Source of the DNA: Muricoccus nepalensis
GTDB taxonomy: Bacteria > Pseudomonadota > Alphaproteobacteria > Acetobacterales > Acetobacteraceae
Assembly: GCF_006438825.1 (NCBI RefSeq)
Contig: NZ_RCZP01000009.1
Location: 1-64,000, forward strand
Length of the DNA: 64,000 bases
Reading direction: 5' to 3'
In this document: positions 16,088 to 24,060 of the stretch, one piece after another
Position numbering within the stretch: position 1 is the first letter of the stretch
Layout: every line of letters begins with the position of its first letter
Notes under the pieces: model-generated
The model's input: the letters and a program-made list of their open reading frames with translations, nothing else
The model's database searches: none
Told to the model about the DNA's origin: nothing
Program-made: the position numbers and the translations under genes

Positions 16088-17164
16088 GTGACCCCCGCCC
16101 GCAAGATCATCCACGTCGACATGGACGCCTTCTACGCGTCGGTCGAGCAACGGGACGACCCGTCGCTCGCCGGTCTGCCGCTGGCGGTCGGCGGCTCGCG
16201 CGAGCGCGGGGTGGTGGCCGCCGCCAGCTACGAGGCGCGCGCCTTCGGGGTGCGCTCGGCCATGCCGTCCCGCACCGCGCTCCGGTTCTGCCCGGACCTC
16301 CGCTTCGTGCCGCCGCGTTTCGAGCGCTACCGCGAGATCTCCGCCCGCATCCGCGAGGTCTTCCTGCGCCACACGCCGCTGGTCGAGCCCCTCTCGCTCG
16401 ACGAGGCCTATCTCGACGTGACCGAGAACCTCCAGGGGCTGCCGACCGCAACGGCGGTGGCGCGCCAGATCCGGGCCGAGATCCTGGAGCGCACGGGCCT
16501 GACCGCCTCGGCGGGGGTCTCATACAACAAATTCCTCGCCAAGCTCGCGAGCGACCTGCGCAAGCCCAACGGCATGTTCGTCATCACGCCCGATCAGGGT
16601 CCGGCCTTCGTCGAGGCGCTGGAGGTCTCACGCTTCCACGGCGTGGGGCCAGCGACGGCGGCCCGCCTGGAGGCGCTGGGCATCCGCACTGGCCGCGACC
16701 TCCGCGAGCGGAGCCTCGCCTTCCTGCAGGCGCACTTTGGCAAGGCGGGCGCCCACTTCCACGCCATCGCGCGCGGCGAGGACCACCGCCCGGTGGTGCC
16801 CGACCGGCCGAGGAAGTCCTTCGGTTCGGAGACGACCTATGCCCGGGACCTCGCCACCGCTGGGGAGGTGGAGGGGGGCATCACGGCGCTGGCCGAGGAG
16901 GTCGGGGAATGGTGCGAGAAGACCGGCATCGTCGGGCGCACCGTGACCGTCAAGGTGAGGTTCGCCGACTTTCGGCAGCTGACCCGCAGCCGGACCTTGG
17001 CCGCGCCCGTTGCGGGCCGGGCCGAGCTGGCCAAGGTATCGCTGGACCTGGTGCGGGGCATCTTCCCGCTGCCCAAGGGCGTGCGCCTCCTCGGCGTGAC
17101 GGTCTCCGGCTTCGGCAGCGCCGACGAGGGGCGCCCGGACCAGATCAGCCTCGACTTCGGGTGA
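16088..17164 (+). CDS. dinB: DNA polymerase IV (Y-family translesion polymerase)
   Basis: 358 residues from a GTG that yields VTPARKIIHVDMDAFYASVE, the expected Pol IV N-terminus; a longer frame to 15845 is unlikely. Catalytic acidic residues are in HVDMDAF and LSLDEAYLDV. Further landmarks are SYEARAFGVRSAMP, SAGVSYNKFLAKLASDLRKP and the helix-hairpin-helix FHGVGPATAARLEALG, and the little-finger domain with FGSETTYARDL. It ends DQISLDFG, close to a beta-clamp-binding QxxLxxF peptide. It copies past lesions with low fidelity. It stands alone, without imuA or dnaE2 neighbours. An alternative GTG at 15998 has a slightly better ribosome site. Confidence 0.95.
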   Translation: MTPARKIIHVDMDAFYASVEQRDDPSLAGLPLAVGGSRERGVVAAASYEARAFGVRSAMPSRTALRFCPDLRFVPPRFERYREISARIREVFLRHTPLVEPLSLDEAYLDVTENLQGLPTATAVARQIRAEILERTGLTASAGVSYNKFLAKLASDLRKPNGMFVITPDQGPAFVEALEVSRFHGVGPATAARLEALGIRTGRDLRERSLAFLQAHFGKAGAHFHAIARGEDHRPVVPDRPRKSFGSETTYARDLATAGEVEGGITALAEEVGEWCEKTGIVGRTVTVKVRFADFRQLTRSRTLAAPVAGRAELAKVSLDLVRGIFPLPKGVRLLGVTVSGFGSADEGRPDQISLDFG

Positions 17165-17267
17165 GGAACGGTGCCTGTGCGGACCGGGCCGGTCGATTGT
17201 CGGTGCAGGGAGCAGAGCCGGCGGGTGGTCGCAAAGCGGAGCGGTGGCCGGACCGATGCTCCGCGCC

Positions 17268-18116
17268 CTACCGCGTGACGGACAGCCGCGGCACGAGATC
17301 GGGCGAGGCGCGCACCTCCTGCACCGTCCGGCGCCACGCCGCCAGCCGCTCCGGATCGCTGGGATGCCGGTCCAGGACGCCCGCTTCGCCCGACAGGCGG
17401 TCCCGGCGCGCCAGCCTTACCCACAAGCTCGCCGCCGGCGCGGGATCGTAGCCCGCGCGCGCCAGGAGGTAGACGGCGAGGTAGTCGGCCTCGCGCTCCT
17501 CCTCCTTGGAGAAGGCCAGCCGCGCCGCGCCCGCGCCGAGCTCCGCCGCGCCCTGTCCGATGGCCCAGGCGGCCAGGCCACCGAAGGGGATCACCGCTCC
17601 GACGATCGACCCCGCGGCGATCCCAGCGGCCGACCCCCGGGCCAGGCCGCGCGCCAGGTGGCCGGCCAGGTGGTGGCCCATCTCGTGCGCGACGACGGCC
17701 GCGGTTTCGTCGTCCGTGGCCATCGCGCGCAGCATGCCCGTGCTCACCGTGATCCGCCCCGCCCCCGACGCCTCGGCGCTCATGGTCGCCGCGCCGGAGG
17801 GGCTGGCATCGAGCACCACCTGGAAGGCGCAAGCCCGGCCGAGATAGGCGTCGCAGAACGGCTCGGCGGGCGGTGCCAGGCGCGCCGTGACGCGCTCCAG
17901 CATGGGCCCGTCCTGCACGGGATCCCGCGGGCTGGCCGTGAGCACCGGCGCTGCCGCGATGGTCTGCGCGGCGTTCCGCACCTCCTCGGCCGTGACGGAC
18001 GGGAGAGCGTGCTGGGTGCCGCAGCCAGCGAGCGCGACCGCCGCCAGGAGGTAGCGCGAGGTCCAGGCCTTTCTCCGGCGTTCGGCGCCGCTTCTTACTG
18101 CTCCCGGCTGAGGCAT
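17268..18116 (-). CDS. M48-family zinc metallopeptidase, predicted lipoprotein
   Basis: 282 residues. An N-terminal helix ends in a lipobox (VALAGC, Cys32), so the mature protein should be membrane-anchored in the periplasm. The zinc site HEMGHH (His144, Glu145, His148) and third ligand in EEREADYLAV (Glu209) are intact. A glycine/alanine-rich hydrophobic loop lies between them, as in LoiP/YcaL-type M48 proteases involved in outer-membrane quality control. It follows the small lipoprotein gene with a 22-base overlap, and is convergent with dinB. Confidence 0.9.
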   Translation of the reverse strand: MPQPGAVRSGAERRRKAWTSRYLLAAVALAGCGTQHALPSVTAEEVRNAAQTIAAAPVLTASPRDPVQDGPMLERVTARLAPPAEPFCDAYLGRACAFQVVLDASPSGAATMSAEASGAGRITVSTGMLRAMATDDETAAVVAHEMGHHLAGHLARGLARGSAAGIAAGSIVGAVIPFGGLAAWAIGQGAAELGAGAARLAFSKEEEREADYLAVYLLARAGYDPAPAASLWVRLARRDRLSGEAGVLDRHPSDPERLAAWRRTVQEVRASPDLVPRLSVTR

Positions 18117-18337
18117 GCCTGCGTGACCCGCGATCGGACCATGGCGCTGTCGATGCTCAGATCACCAAGTGGGCCGGCGTACCGGTCCTCGGCCGCAGCG
18201 CCGCGCATCCGGCAGGCGTCGGCCGTCTCTGCCCTGCCCGCCGCCCCGGCCGCTGTGCCTTGCACGGGGGTGCCAGGGGCACAGGCTGCGAGAAGGAGAA
18301 ACGTTGAGAGGAGAACGCCGCATCGGGTGCGAGGCAT
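18095..18337 (-). CDS. Small lipoprotein preceding the M48 peptidase
   Basis: 80 residues starting MPRTRCGVLLSTFLLLAACAPG, with a clear lipobox LLAAC and GGAG nine bases before the ATG. The mature part is short with two further cysteines (DACRMRG and TQACLSREQ) that could pair. The stop lies 22 bases inside the M48 gene, implying coupled translation. I know no family name. A partner or regulator of the peptidase is a reasonable inference. Confidence 0.7.
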   Translation of the reverse strand: MPRTRCGVLLSTFLLLAACAPGTPVQGTAAGAAGRAETADACRMRGAAAEDRYAGPLGDLSIDSAMVRSRVTQACLSREQ

Positions 18338-18611
18338 GGGGCTGCTCCGTGCTGACTGTGTGGATGAACCCCGCGGCACGGCCAGCGGTTTCGGCGGCGA
18401 GGACGATCCAAGGCGCGTCATCGGCCGTCCTGGCGACGTGCCGGTGCCGTTCCGGGGCCCGTCCAGCCGAGAGCCGCTTCGCCGAGGAAGCCGCTCTCGC
18501 CCTTGCGCGGGCTCTTGCCGATTCTCCTGCCCAGTTACGCCGGTTTCTTGCCTTCTGCCCCGTCTACGGCCACGCCCGCTGCCTTGGTCAGGCTCTGGAG
18601 GAAGAAGCGGG

Positions 18612-20219
18612 TCACGGCACCCGCAGGGCCATGCCGTCGCGCTGTGGGTCCGCACCGCCTTCGAGGCGTCCGTCGAGACTCTCGATGCCATGGAGGGCGG
18701 CGAAGGCGTAGCTCATGGCGCTACGCTTTATGTCGTAACCCTGCGCTGCGAGTTCGTCGGTGACGTCCCGGCGGATGCGGTTGGAGACGTCGATGGAGTC
18801 CGAGACGGCGACGATGCGGGGGGCCGCCACGGCATCGGACATGGACATGCCGAAATCGAGCACGTTGCTGATTCCCTGGGCGACGGCGGGGGCGATGTAG
18901 CTGCCGCCGGGGGCACCGATGACGATGCGCGGGGTCTCGCCTCGGAAGACGATGGTGGGAGCGGAGGAGGAGGCGCGGCGCTTGCCGGGGGCGATGGAGC
19001 CGGCGCGCCCGGGGCGCGGGTCGAAGCGGCTCATGGAGCCGTTGTACATGAAGCCCAGGCCCTCGGTGATGGCGCCGGAGGGGCTGCCGAGGGTGTGGGT
19101 CATGGTGACGCAGTTCCCGTCCCCGTCCACGACGGAGACATGGGTGGTGTCGCGTTCGGTCTTCCGCTCCAGGCGCGTGACGCGGAGGCGGTCGCCGCGG
19201 CGGATGCCGTCCGCCACGCCGGCCGTGTATGCAGGGGAGAGAAGCTGCTCGGTCGGCACCGGGACGAAGGCGGGGTCCGAGATGGTGTGGTCCTTGTCGA
19301 TGGTCATGCGCTTCATGGCCTCGGTCAGGATGCGGATGTGCTCGGTGCCGGAGTGGGGGAGCGCGCCGATGTCGAAGTGCTCGAGGATGTGGAGCACCTG
19401 GAGCATGGCGAAGCCGCTGCTCGGCGGCGGGTTAGTCGCGATGCGGTGGCCGCGGTACGCGCCCCAGATCGGATCGGCGAGGCTCGGCCGGTAGGCGCGG
19501 AGGTCCTCCAGGGTGATGAGGCCGCCGTTCGCCTTGAAGTCGGCGGCGATCTCCTCGGCCATCTCGCCGGTGTAGAAGAGCTCGGGGCCTCCCTCGGCGA
19601 GGCGTTCGAGGCTGCGGGCCATGTCGGGGTTGTGGATGGTATCGCCGAGGCGCTTGAGGGTGCCGTCCTCGCGGAAGTAGACGCGGCGGCCCGTCGCGGT
19701 CAGGCGGAGCTTGTCGACCGTGTTGACCTGGCCGCTGGCGGATTGGTCCTGGGACCAGAACCAGTGCACGTGCGGGCGGACCATCCAGCCCTGGCGGGCC
19801 TGGGCGATGGCCGGGGCGAGGACGTCGCGCCACTCCATCGTGCCCCAGCTCCGGAGGGCTTCGGCGTAGCCGGCGACGTTGCCCGGGGTGCAGACGGCGA
19901 GGTGCCCGGCCTCGCTGATGCCGCCCTCCAGCAGGAAGGCGAAGCCGTCGCGCGACTGGCCGAGGAGCTTCTCTGCCCACATGCCCGGCGTGGCGGCGAG
20001 CGGCGCGCGGGAGAAGAATTCGAGGACCTTGTGAACCCCGCGCTTCGGCAGGAAGACCTGCATGGAGCCGAAGCCGCCGATGCCCACCATCTGCGGGTCC
20101 ACGACGCCCTGGACGAGGCCGCAGGCGATGGCCGCGTCCACGGCGTTGCCGCCGCGCTCGAGAACGCGGGCGCCGGCTTCCACCGCTTCCGGCTGGGGGG
20201 CGACGATCATGCCGGGCAT
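18612..20219 (-). CDS. Gamma-glutamyltransferase-type Ntn hydrolase
   Basis: 535 residues from the ATG at 20219. The proenzyme nucleophile is at the expected place, Thr358 in DTTHVSVVDGDGNCV, where autocleavage separates large and small subunits. Small-subunit landmarks are TLGSPSGAITEGLGFMYNGSMSRFDP and SSSAPTIVF. There is no signal peptide, so it is a cytoplasmic member of the YwrD/acylase-like branch rather than periplasmic Ggt. It begins two bases after the alpha/beta hydrolase stop; with the upstream binding protein it suggests import and hydrolysis of a peptide or glutamyl conjugate. Confidence 0.92.
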   Translation of the reverse strand: MPGMIVAPQPEAVEAGARVLERGGNAVDAAIACGLVQGVVDPQMVGIGGFGSMQVFLPKRGVHKVLEFFSRAPLAATPGMWAEKLLGQSRDGFAFLLEGGISEAGHLAVCTPGNVAGYAEALRSWGTMEWRDVLAPAIAQARQGWMVRPHVHWFWSQDQSASGQVNTVDKLRLTATGRRVYFREDGTLKRLGDTIHNPDMARSLERLAEGGPELFYTGEMAEEIAADFKANGGLITLEDLRAYRPSLADPIWGAYRGHRIATNPPPSSGFAMLQVLHILEHFDIGALPHSGTEHIRILTEAMKRMTIDKDHTISDPAFVPVPTEQLLSPAYTAGVADGIRRGDRLRVTRLERKTERDTTHVSVVDGDGNCVTMTHTLGSPSGAITEGLGFMYNGSMSRFDPRPGRAGSIAPGKRRASSSAPTIVFRGETPRIVIGAPGGSYIAPAVAQGISNVLDFGMSMSDAVAAPRIVAVSDSIDVSNRIRRDVTDELAAQGYDIKRSAMSYAFAALHGIESLDGRLEGGADPQRDGMALRVP

Positions 20220-20221
20220 GG

Positions 20222-21070
20222 TCAGGCCCCGCGCTTCTGGCGGAGGAGGCCGGCGAGGAAGTCCTGCACGCGGTCGATGACGAGCATGCGGCTGTGGGCG
20301 ACGCCGGGGACGAGGTCGAAGCGGACCGTCACGCCGGCGGCCTCGAAGGAGGCCTGGAGCGCTCTCAGGCGCTCGGGGCGGGTGCGGCCGGCGTCGTTGG
20401 CGCCCTCCATCCAGTAGGTGCCGCCGGGCTTGTGGGTGATCTCCCAGGTCTCGAGGTCGGCGTCGCCGACGAGCATCTGCACGGAAACCTTTGCCAGGCC
20501 CTCGCGATCGAACTCGATGCCGAAGACGTCGCGAAGGTTGCGGATGCCGACCCACCAGTCGCGGCCGGCGTCGAGCAGAGTGACTGAGCCGGAGGCGCCG
20601 ATGGAGGCGGCCCAGAGCGTGCGCGGGTGCAGGATGGCGAAGCGGTGGGTGAAGTGGCCGCCGCCCGAGAAGCCGAAGAGGGCGAAGCGATCCCAGTGGC
20701 GGCCGTACCGCGCACTGACTTCCTCGACCATGCCGAGGAGGACGCGGTCGTAGCGGATCTCGCCCTCCCGCATGTACTTGTAGCCGCTGCGTGCGCCGTC
20801 CCCGAGCGGGCCGATGGGGAAGATGGGGCAGAGAATGACGCAGTCGTTCCAGCGGCCGAACTCGGCGAAGCCGTCGCGGAAGTCGAGAAAGCTCGTGCGC
20901 GAGGTCCCGTGGACGCAGACGACCAGTTCGGTGTCCGGCCCGATCTGCGGGGGGACGTAGAGGCAGTACTGGAAGCGCGGGTCCACCTTGGCGGAGTAGA
21001 TGGCGGTCTTGCCGATGTCGTAGGTGGCGCGCAGCAGCCTTGCCTGGGTGTCTTCGGCAGCGGTGGACAC
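20222..21070 (-). CDS. Alpha/beta-hydrolase
   Basis: 282 residues. Strand-loop VVCVHGTSRTS provides the oxyanion HG motif, FGFSGGGHFTH the nucleophile Ser elbow, and SGVAH-like VPGVAHSRM near the C-terminus the catalytic His. Length and layout resemble PHB-depolymerase/esterase-like hydrolases. No secretion signal. It is tightly packed between the substrate-binding protein gene (five-base gap) and the gamma-glutamyltransferase, so it likely works on the same imported compound. Substrate unknown. Confidence 0.83.
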   Translation of the reverse strand: MSTAAEDTQARLLRATYDIGKTAIYSAKVDPRFQYCLYVPPQIGPDTELVVCVHGTSRTSFLDFRDGFAEFGRWNDCVILCPIFPIGPLGDGARSGYKYMREGEIRYDRVLLGMVEEVSARYGRHWDRFALFGFSGGGHFTHRFAILHPRTLWAASIGASGSVTLLDAGRDWWVGIRNLRDVFGIEFDREGLAKVSVQMLVGDADLETWEITHKPGGTYWMEGANDAGRTRPERLRALQASFEAAGVTVRFDLVPGVAHSRMLVIDRVQDFLAGLLRQKRGA

Positions 21071-21075
21071 GGTGC

Positions 21076-22677
21076 TCAGGACTCCTTCGTGACGCCGGTG
21101 GCGAGTGTGTACTGGTCGGCCCGGGTGACGTAGCCGAGCCCGCGCCGGGCGGCCCAGACCGAGACCTCGTGGTGGAGCGGGATGAGGGCGGTGTCGCGGA
21201 AGGCAATGGCGCTGGCCTCGGCCAGCAGGGCGTTGCGGGCAGTGTCGTCCATGGTGCGGAGCGCCTCCTTTAGGCGGCGGTCCACCTCGGGGTTCGAGTA
21301 GCGGCCGCCGTTGGAGATGCCGAGGCCGGCCGGGCGGTCCTCGGTGGCGACGAGGGCGGCCATGGGGTTGCTCGTCTCGCCCGTGTTCACGCCCCAGGCG
21401 CCGAGGAAGAGGGACTGCTCGGTGCGCTGGCTGTTCTTCCCAGCGTAGGTGGACCAGGGCATCACCTCAGCCCGGGTCTCGACACCGACGCGGGTGAGCA
21501 TTCCCGCGACGGCCTGCACGATCTTGGCATCGTTGATGTAGCGGTCGTTCGGGCCGTGCAGGGTAACGCGGAACCCACGGGGATAGCCCGCCTCCGCCAG
21601 GAGCGCCCTGGCGCGGTTGGGGTCGAAGGGTGTGGGTTCGAGGCCCGGATCGGTGCCGGGGCCGCCGGGGGGCAGGAACTGGGTGGCGACCACCGCCTGG
21701 CCCTCCATCACGCGCTCGACGACCGCCGGGCGGTTGATGGCAAGGGAGATGGCTTGGCGGACGCGGCGATCCTTGAAGGGATTGCGATCGAGGGGGCGGC
21801 CGTCCGGTCCCGCGACGAAGGGCGAAACGTCGTTCACCTGGTCGAGGCCGAGATAGACAAAGCGGGACGAGACGCCGCTGATGAGGTGCAGGCGGGCGTC
21901 GGCTCGCACGCGCTCGGCGTTGCCGGAGGGAACCGCCTCGATGATGTCGAGGTCACCGGCGAGGAGGGCGGCGAGGCGAGCGGCATCGTCGGTGACCACG
22001 CGCAGCTCCACGCGCTCCCACGGGGTGGGGCCGCCCCACCAGGCGTCGTTGCGGTCCAGGGCGATGCGGTTGCCGGGAACGTGGTCGCGCAGCCTGTACG
22101 GGCCGGTGCCGATGGCGGCGCGGCCGGCGTTGAACTCGGCGCTGGGGGTGGCGGCGAGGCGGGCCTGGATAATGCGCACCCGGCCGATGGCGTTCAGCAG
22201 CAGGGGGTCGGGCGCGTGGGTCTCGACCAGCAGGCTGCGCGGGTCGGGCGCGGACATGGTCTTGATACTCCGCGTGTAGGTGCGGAAGGAGGCCGCGCTC
22301 GGGATATCCGTCGCGCGGCGGATGGAGGCGATGGCGTCCTCGGCGGTGAAGGGGGTGCCGTCGGTGAAGCGGGTGTCGCGAAGGCGGAAGAGCCAGTGCG
22401 TGTCGTCCTGCCGGGTCCAGGACTCGGCCAGGCCGGGGACGGAGCGCGAGGCGTGATCGTTCACCGTCAGGCTGTCGAAGAGGTGAGTCGCGACGGCGTT
22501 GTTCGGGGCGTTGCTGAGGAGATGGGGGTCCAGCGTCGTGTTCGGCGCCGCCATCCCGATCCGCAGCACCTCGCCGGCGCCCTGTGCCCTGGCCGCCTTC
22601 AGCCATCCGGGCGCCGCCCAGCCGGCTCCCGCGCCGAGGGCCAGGGTGAGGAAGCCGCGCCGTTGGTTCACGCTCAA
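21076..22677 (-). CDS. ABC transporter substrate-binding protein, family 5 (peptide/opine type)
   Basis: 533 residues with a twin-arginine-like signal NQRRGFLTLALGAGAGWAAP. The mature protein follows the SBP_bac_5 pattern: LDPHLLSNAPNNAVATHLFDSL, LAESWTRQDDTHWLFRLRDTRFTDGTPFTAEDAI, GTGPYRLRDHVPGNRIALDRN and DRRVRQAISLAINRPAVVE. It would capture short peptides or similar solutes in the periplasm. No permease or ATPase genes follow; the downstream genes are hydrolases, so transport must use components encoded elsewhere. Confidence 0.92.
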   Translation of the reverse strand: MSVNQRRGFLTLALGAGAGWAAPGWLKAARAQGAGEVLRIGMAAPNTTLDPHLLSNAPNNAVATHLFDSLTVNDHASRSVPGLAESWTRQDDTHWLFRLRDTRFTDGTPFTAEDAIASIRRATDIPSAASFRTYTRSIKTMSAPDPRSLLVETHAPDPLLLNAIGRVRIIQARLAATPSAEFNAGRAAIGTGPYRLRDHVPGNRIALDRNDAWWGGPTPWERVELRVVTDDAARLAALLAGDLDIIEAVPSGNAERVRADARLHLISGVSSRFVYLGLDQVNDVSPFVAGPDGRPLDRNPFKDRRVRQAISLAINRPAVVERVMEGQAVVATQFLPPGGPGTDPGLEPTPFDPNRARALLAEAGYPRGFRVTLHGPNDRYINDAKIVQAVAGMLTRVGVETRAEVMPWSTYAGKNSQRTEQSLFLGAWGVNTGETSNPMAALVATEDRPAGLGISNGGRYSNPEVDRRLKEALRTMDDTARNALLAEASAIAFRDTALIPLHHEVSVWAARRGLGYVTRADQYTLATGVTKES

Positions 22678-22800
22678 ACCTCTTTGCCTCAGGGTTCGGA
22701 CAGCAGCCTGATTTTGGCCTCGCTGCAGAACTGTAGGCCCGGAACGGAGGGTCGAGAAGGTCAGGGTGGATCAGCCTCATTGTGCCGCCGCACGCCAATG

Positions 22801-23727
22801 TCAGGCACGGCAGTCGTTCAGCAGGGCATGCACCATGTCCGGTTGCAGCCGTCCGATCTCGGCGATTAGCATGAGGCGCACCAGGGCCGCATTGGATGGA
22901 GAGGCAGGCGCCGCGCCGAACGTCGCGCGCTGCCCCACCATCTGGAACAGCAGTAGGTGTTCCTGGCCCTCGACGTGCAGGATGCCCTGCGCGCGCACGA
23001 GCAACCGCGCCAGGCGGCTGATGGCTGCCTGGAAGCGCGGCAGCGAAAGGGGGCGGTCTGCCGTCCAGCTCAGGCTTTCGAAGCCCGGCGTGGCGAAGCG
23101 GTTCGCCGGGAGCGTGGCGTGGGCCTGGGGGACGAATCGTTCCTCCGAGAAGAGGAGGTCGGCGGGCACGTCACCGTGCCGGGTTTCGAGGATGGTGCGA
23201 GCTGGTAGCATCGACAACCGGCCTCGAAGGGCGGCCCGTTGCCCTTCCGAGACCGTGTCGGCCTTGTTCATCAGGATGATGTCGCCCGCCCGGAGTTGGG
23301 AAAGGAGCAGCGCGTCATCCAGCGTGGCCGGCCGCTCGGCGAGCGCCTGTGCGTCCGCTAAGCAGAGCACGGCCTCGAGCGCGGCTTCCCGCCAGATCAC
23401 GGGGTCCAGCAGGCTGCGCACGATCTCGGCGGGGTCGGAGACATCGCTGGTCTCGATCACGATCCCGTTCGGCACCGGGTTGCGCCGGAGGAGGGGCGAG
23501 AGGGTCCGCAGCAGGTCGCCTTGCAGCGTGCAGCAGATGCAGCCGTTCTGCAGCGCCACCATCCCCTCCGCACTTCCGGCCAGCAACTCCGCATCGATGT
23601 TGATGGCGCCGAAGTCGTTCACCACCGCCGCCAGACGCTTGCCGTGTGGTGCGGTCAGCAGGTGGTTGATCGCCGTCGTCTTGCCCGCCCCTAGGAAGCC
23701 GGCGATGAGCAGGACAGGGACCGGCAT
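22801..23727 (-). CDS. CobW/COG0523-type G3E GTPase (metal chaperone family)
   Basis: 308 residues. Walker A is GFLGAGKTT (Lys16), the family metal motif CxCC is in NGCICCTL (Cys63, 65, 66), and the guanine motif is MNKAD. The C-terminal half is a CobW-C domain. Members deliver zinc, cobalt or iron to client enzymes, including some nitrile hydratases and amidohydrolases. Its ATG overlaps the last codon of an amidohydrolase remnant (TGATG), so it may once have served that metal enzyme. A possible present client is the cobalt-type enzyme at 60.3 kb, but that is distant. Confidence 0.9.
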   Translation of the reverse strand: MPVPVLLIAGFLGAGKTTAINHLLTAPHGKRLAAVVNDFGAINIDAELLAGSAEGMVALQNGCICCTLQGDLLRTLSPLLRRNPVPNGIVIETSDVSDPAEIVRSLLDPVIWREAALEAVLCLADAQALAERPATLDDALLLSQLRAGDIILMNKADTVSEGQRAALRGRLSMLPARTILETRHGDVPADLLFSEERFVPQAHATLPANRFATPGFESLSWTADRPLSLPRFQAAISRLARLLVRAQGILHVEGQEHLLLFQMVGQRATFGAAPASPSNAALVRLMLIAEIGRLQPDMVHALLNDCRA

Positions 23728-23960
23728 CAGCGGCGGACCGGCCTGCCGGGCCGTGTGGCGGTCTCGAGCCTGCCGTCGGCAATGAAGCCACGCCGTTCAC
23801 CAGCACGTGGCGCATCCCCTCGGCCGCGCGGTTCATGTGGCCGCAGTCGGCGTGATTGGTCAGGACCTCCGCGTCGAAGACCACGATGTCGGTGTCGCAG
23901 CCTGGCTGCAGGCGCCCCTTACGGCGCATAGGCAGGGTGCTCTCGCCGGCAGCGGCCACG
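23727..23960 (-). pseudogene. C-terminal remnant of an N-acyl-D-amino-acid deacylase-like amidohydrolase
   Basis: Only the last 75 residues or so survive. MRRKGRLQPGCDTDIVVFDAEVL and EGMRHVLVNGV match the end of D-aminoacylase-type amidohydrolases, where the barrel closes with KGRLxxGxDADIVVFD. After VLVNGV the frame breaks near 23785; the missing tail GFIADGRLETATRPGRPVRR continues in a neighbouring frame and stops at 23727 in a TGATG overlap with the GTPase start. The catalytic barrel is absent. Upstream to 24060 no coding sequence is recognisable apart from a short MHDLATGLEAIGDIAIA frame of unknown meaning. Confidence 0.7.
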
Positions 23961-24060
23961 CGTCGCCGGTGTAGACGGAGGCGTCCGGCAGGGTCCGTGG
24001 CCCTACGCGATCGCGATGTCACCTATGGCTTCCAGGCCCGTCGCCAAGTCGTGCATGGCG

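Noticed and set aside
17244-20417. A rightward open frame of more than 1,000 codons
   Set aside because: It runs antisense to the M48 peptidase and gamma-glutamyltransferase genes and is His/Arg/Gly/Ala-rich without motifs; long antisense frames are expected at this GC content.
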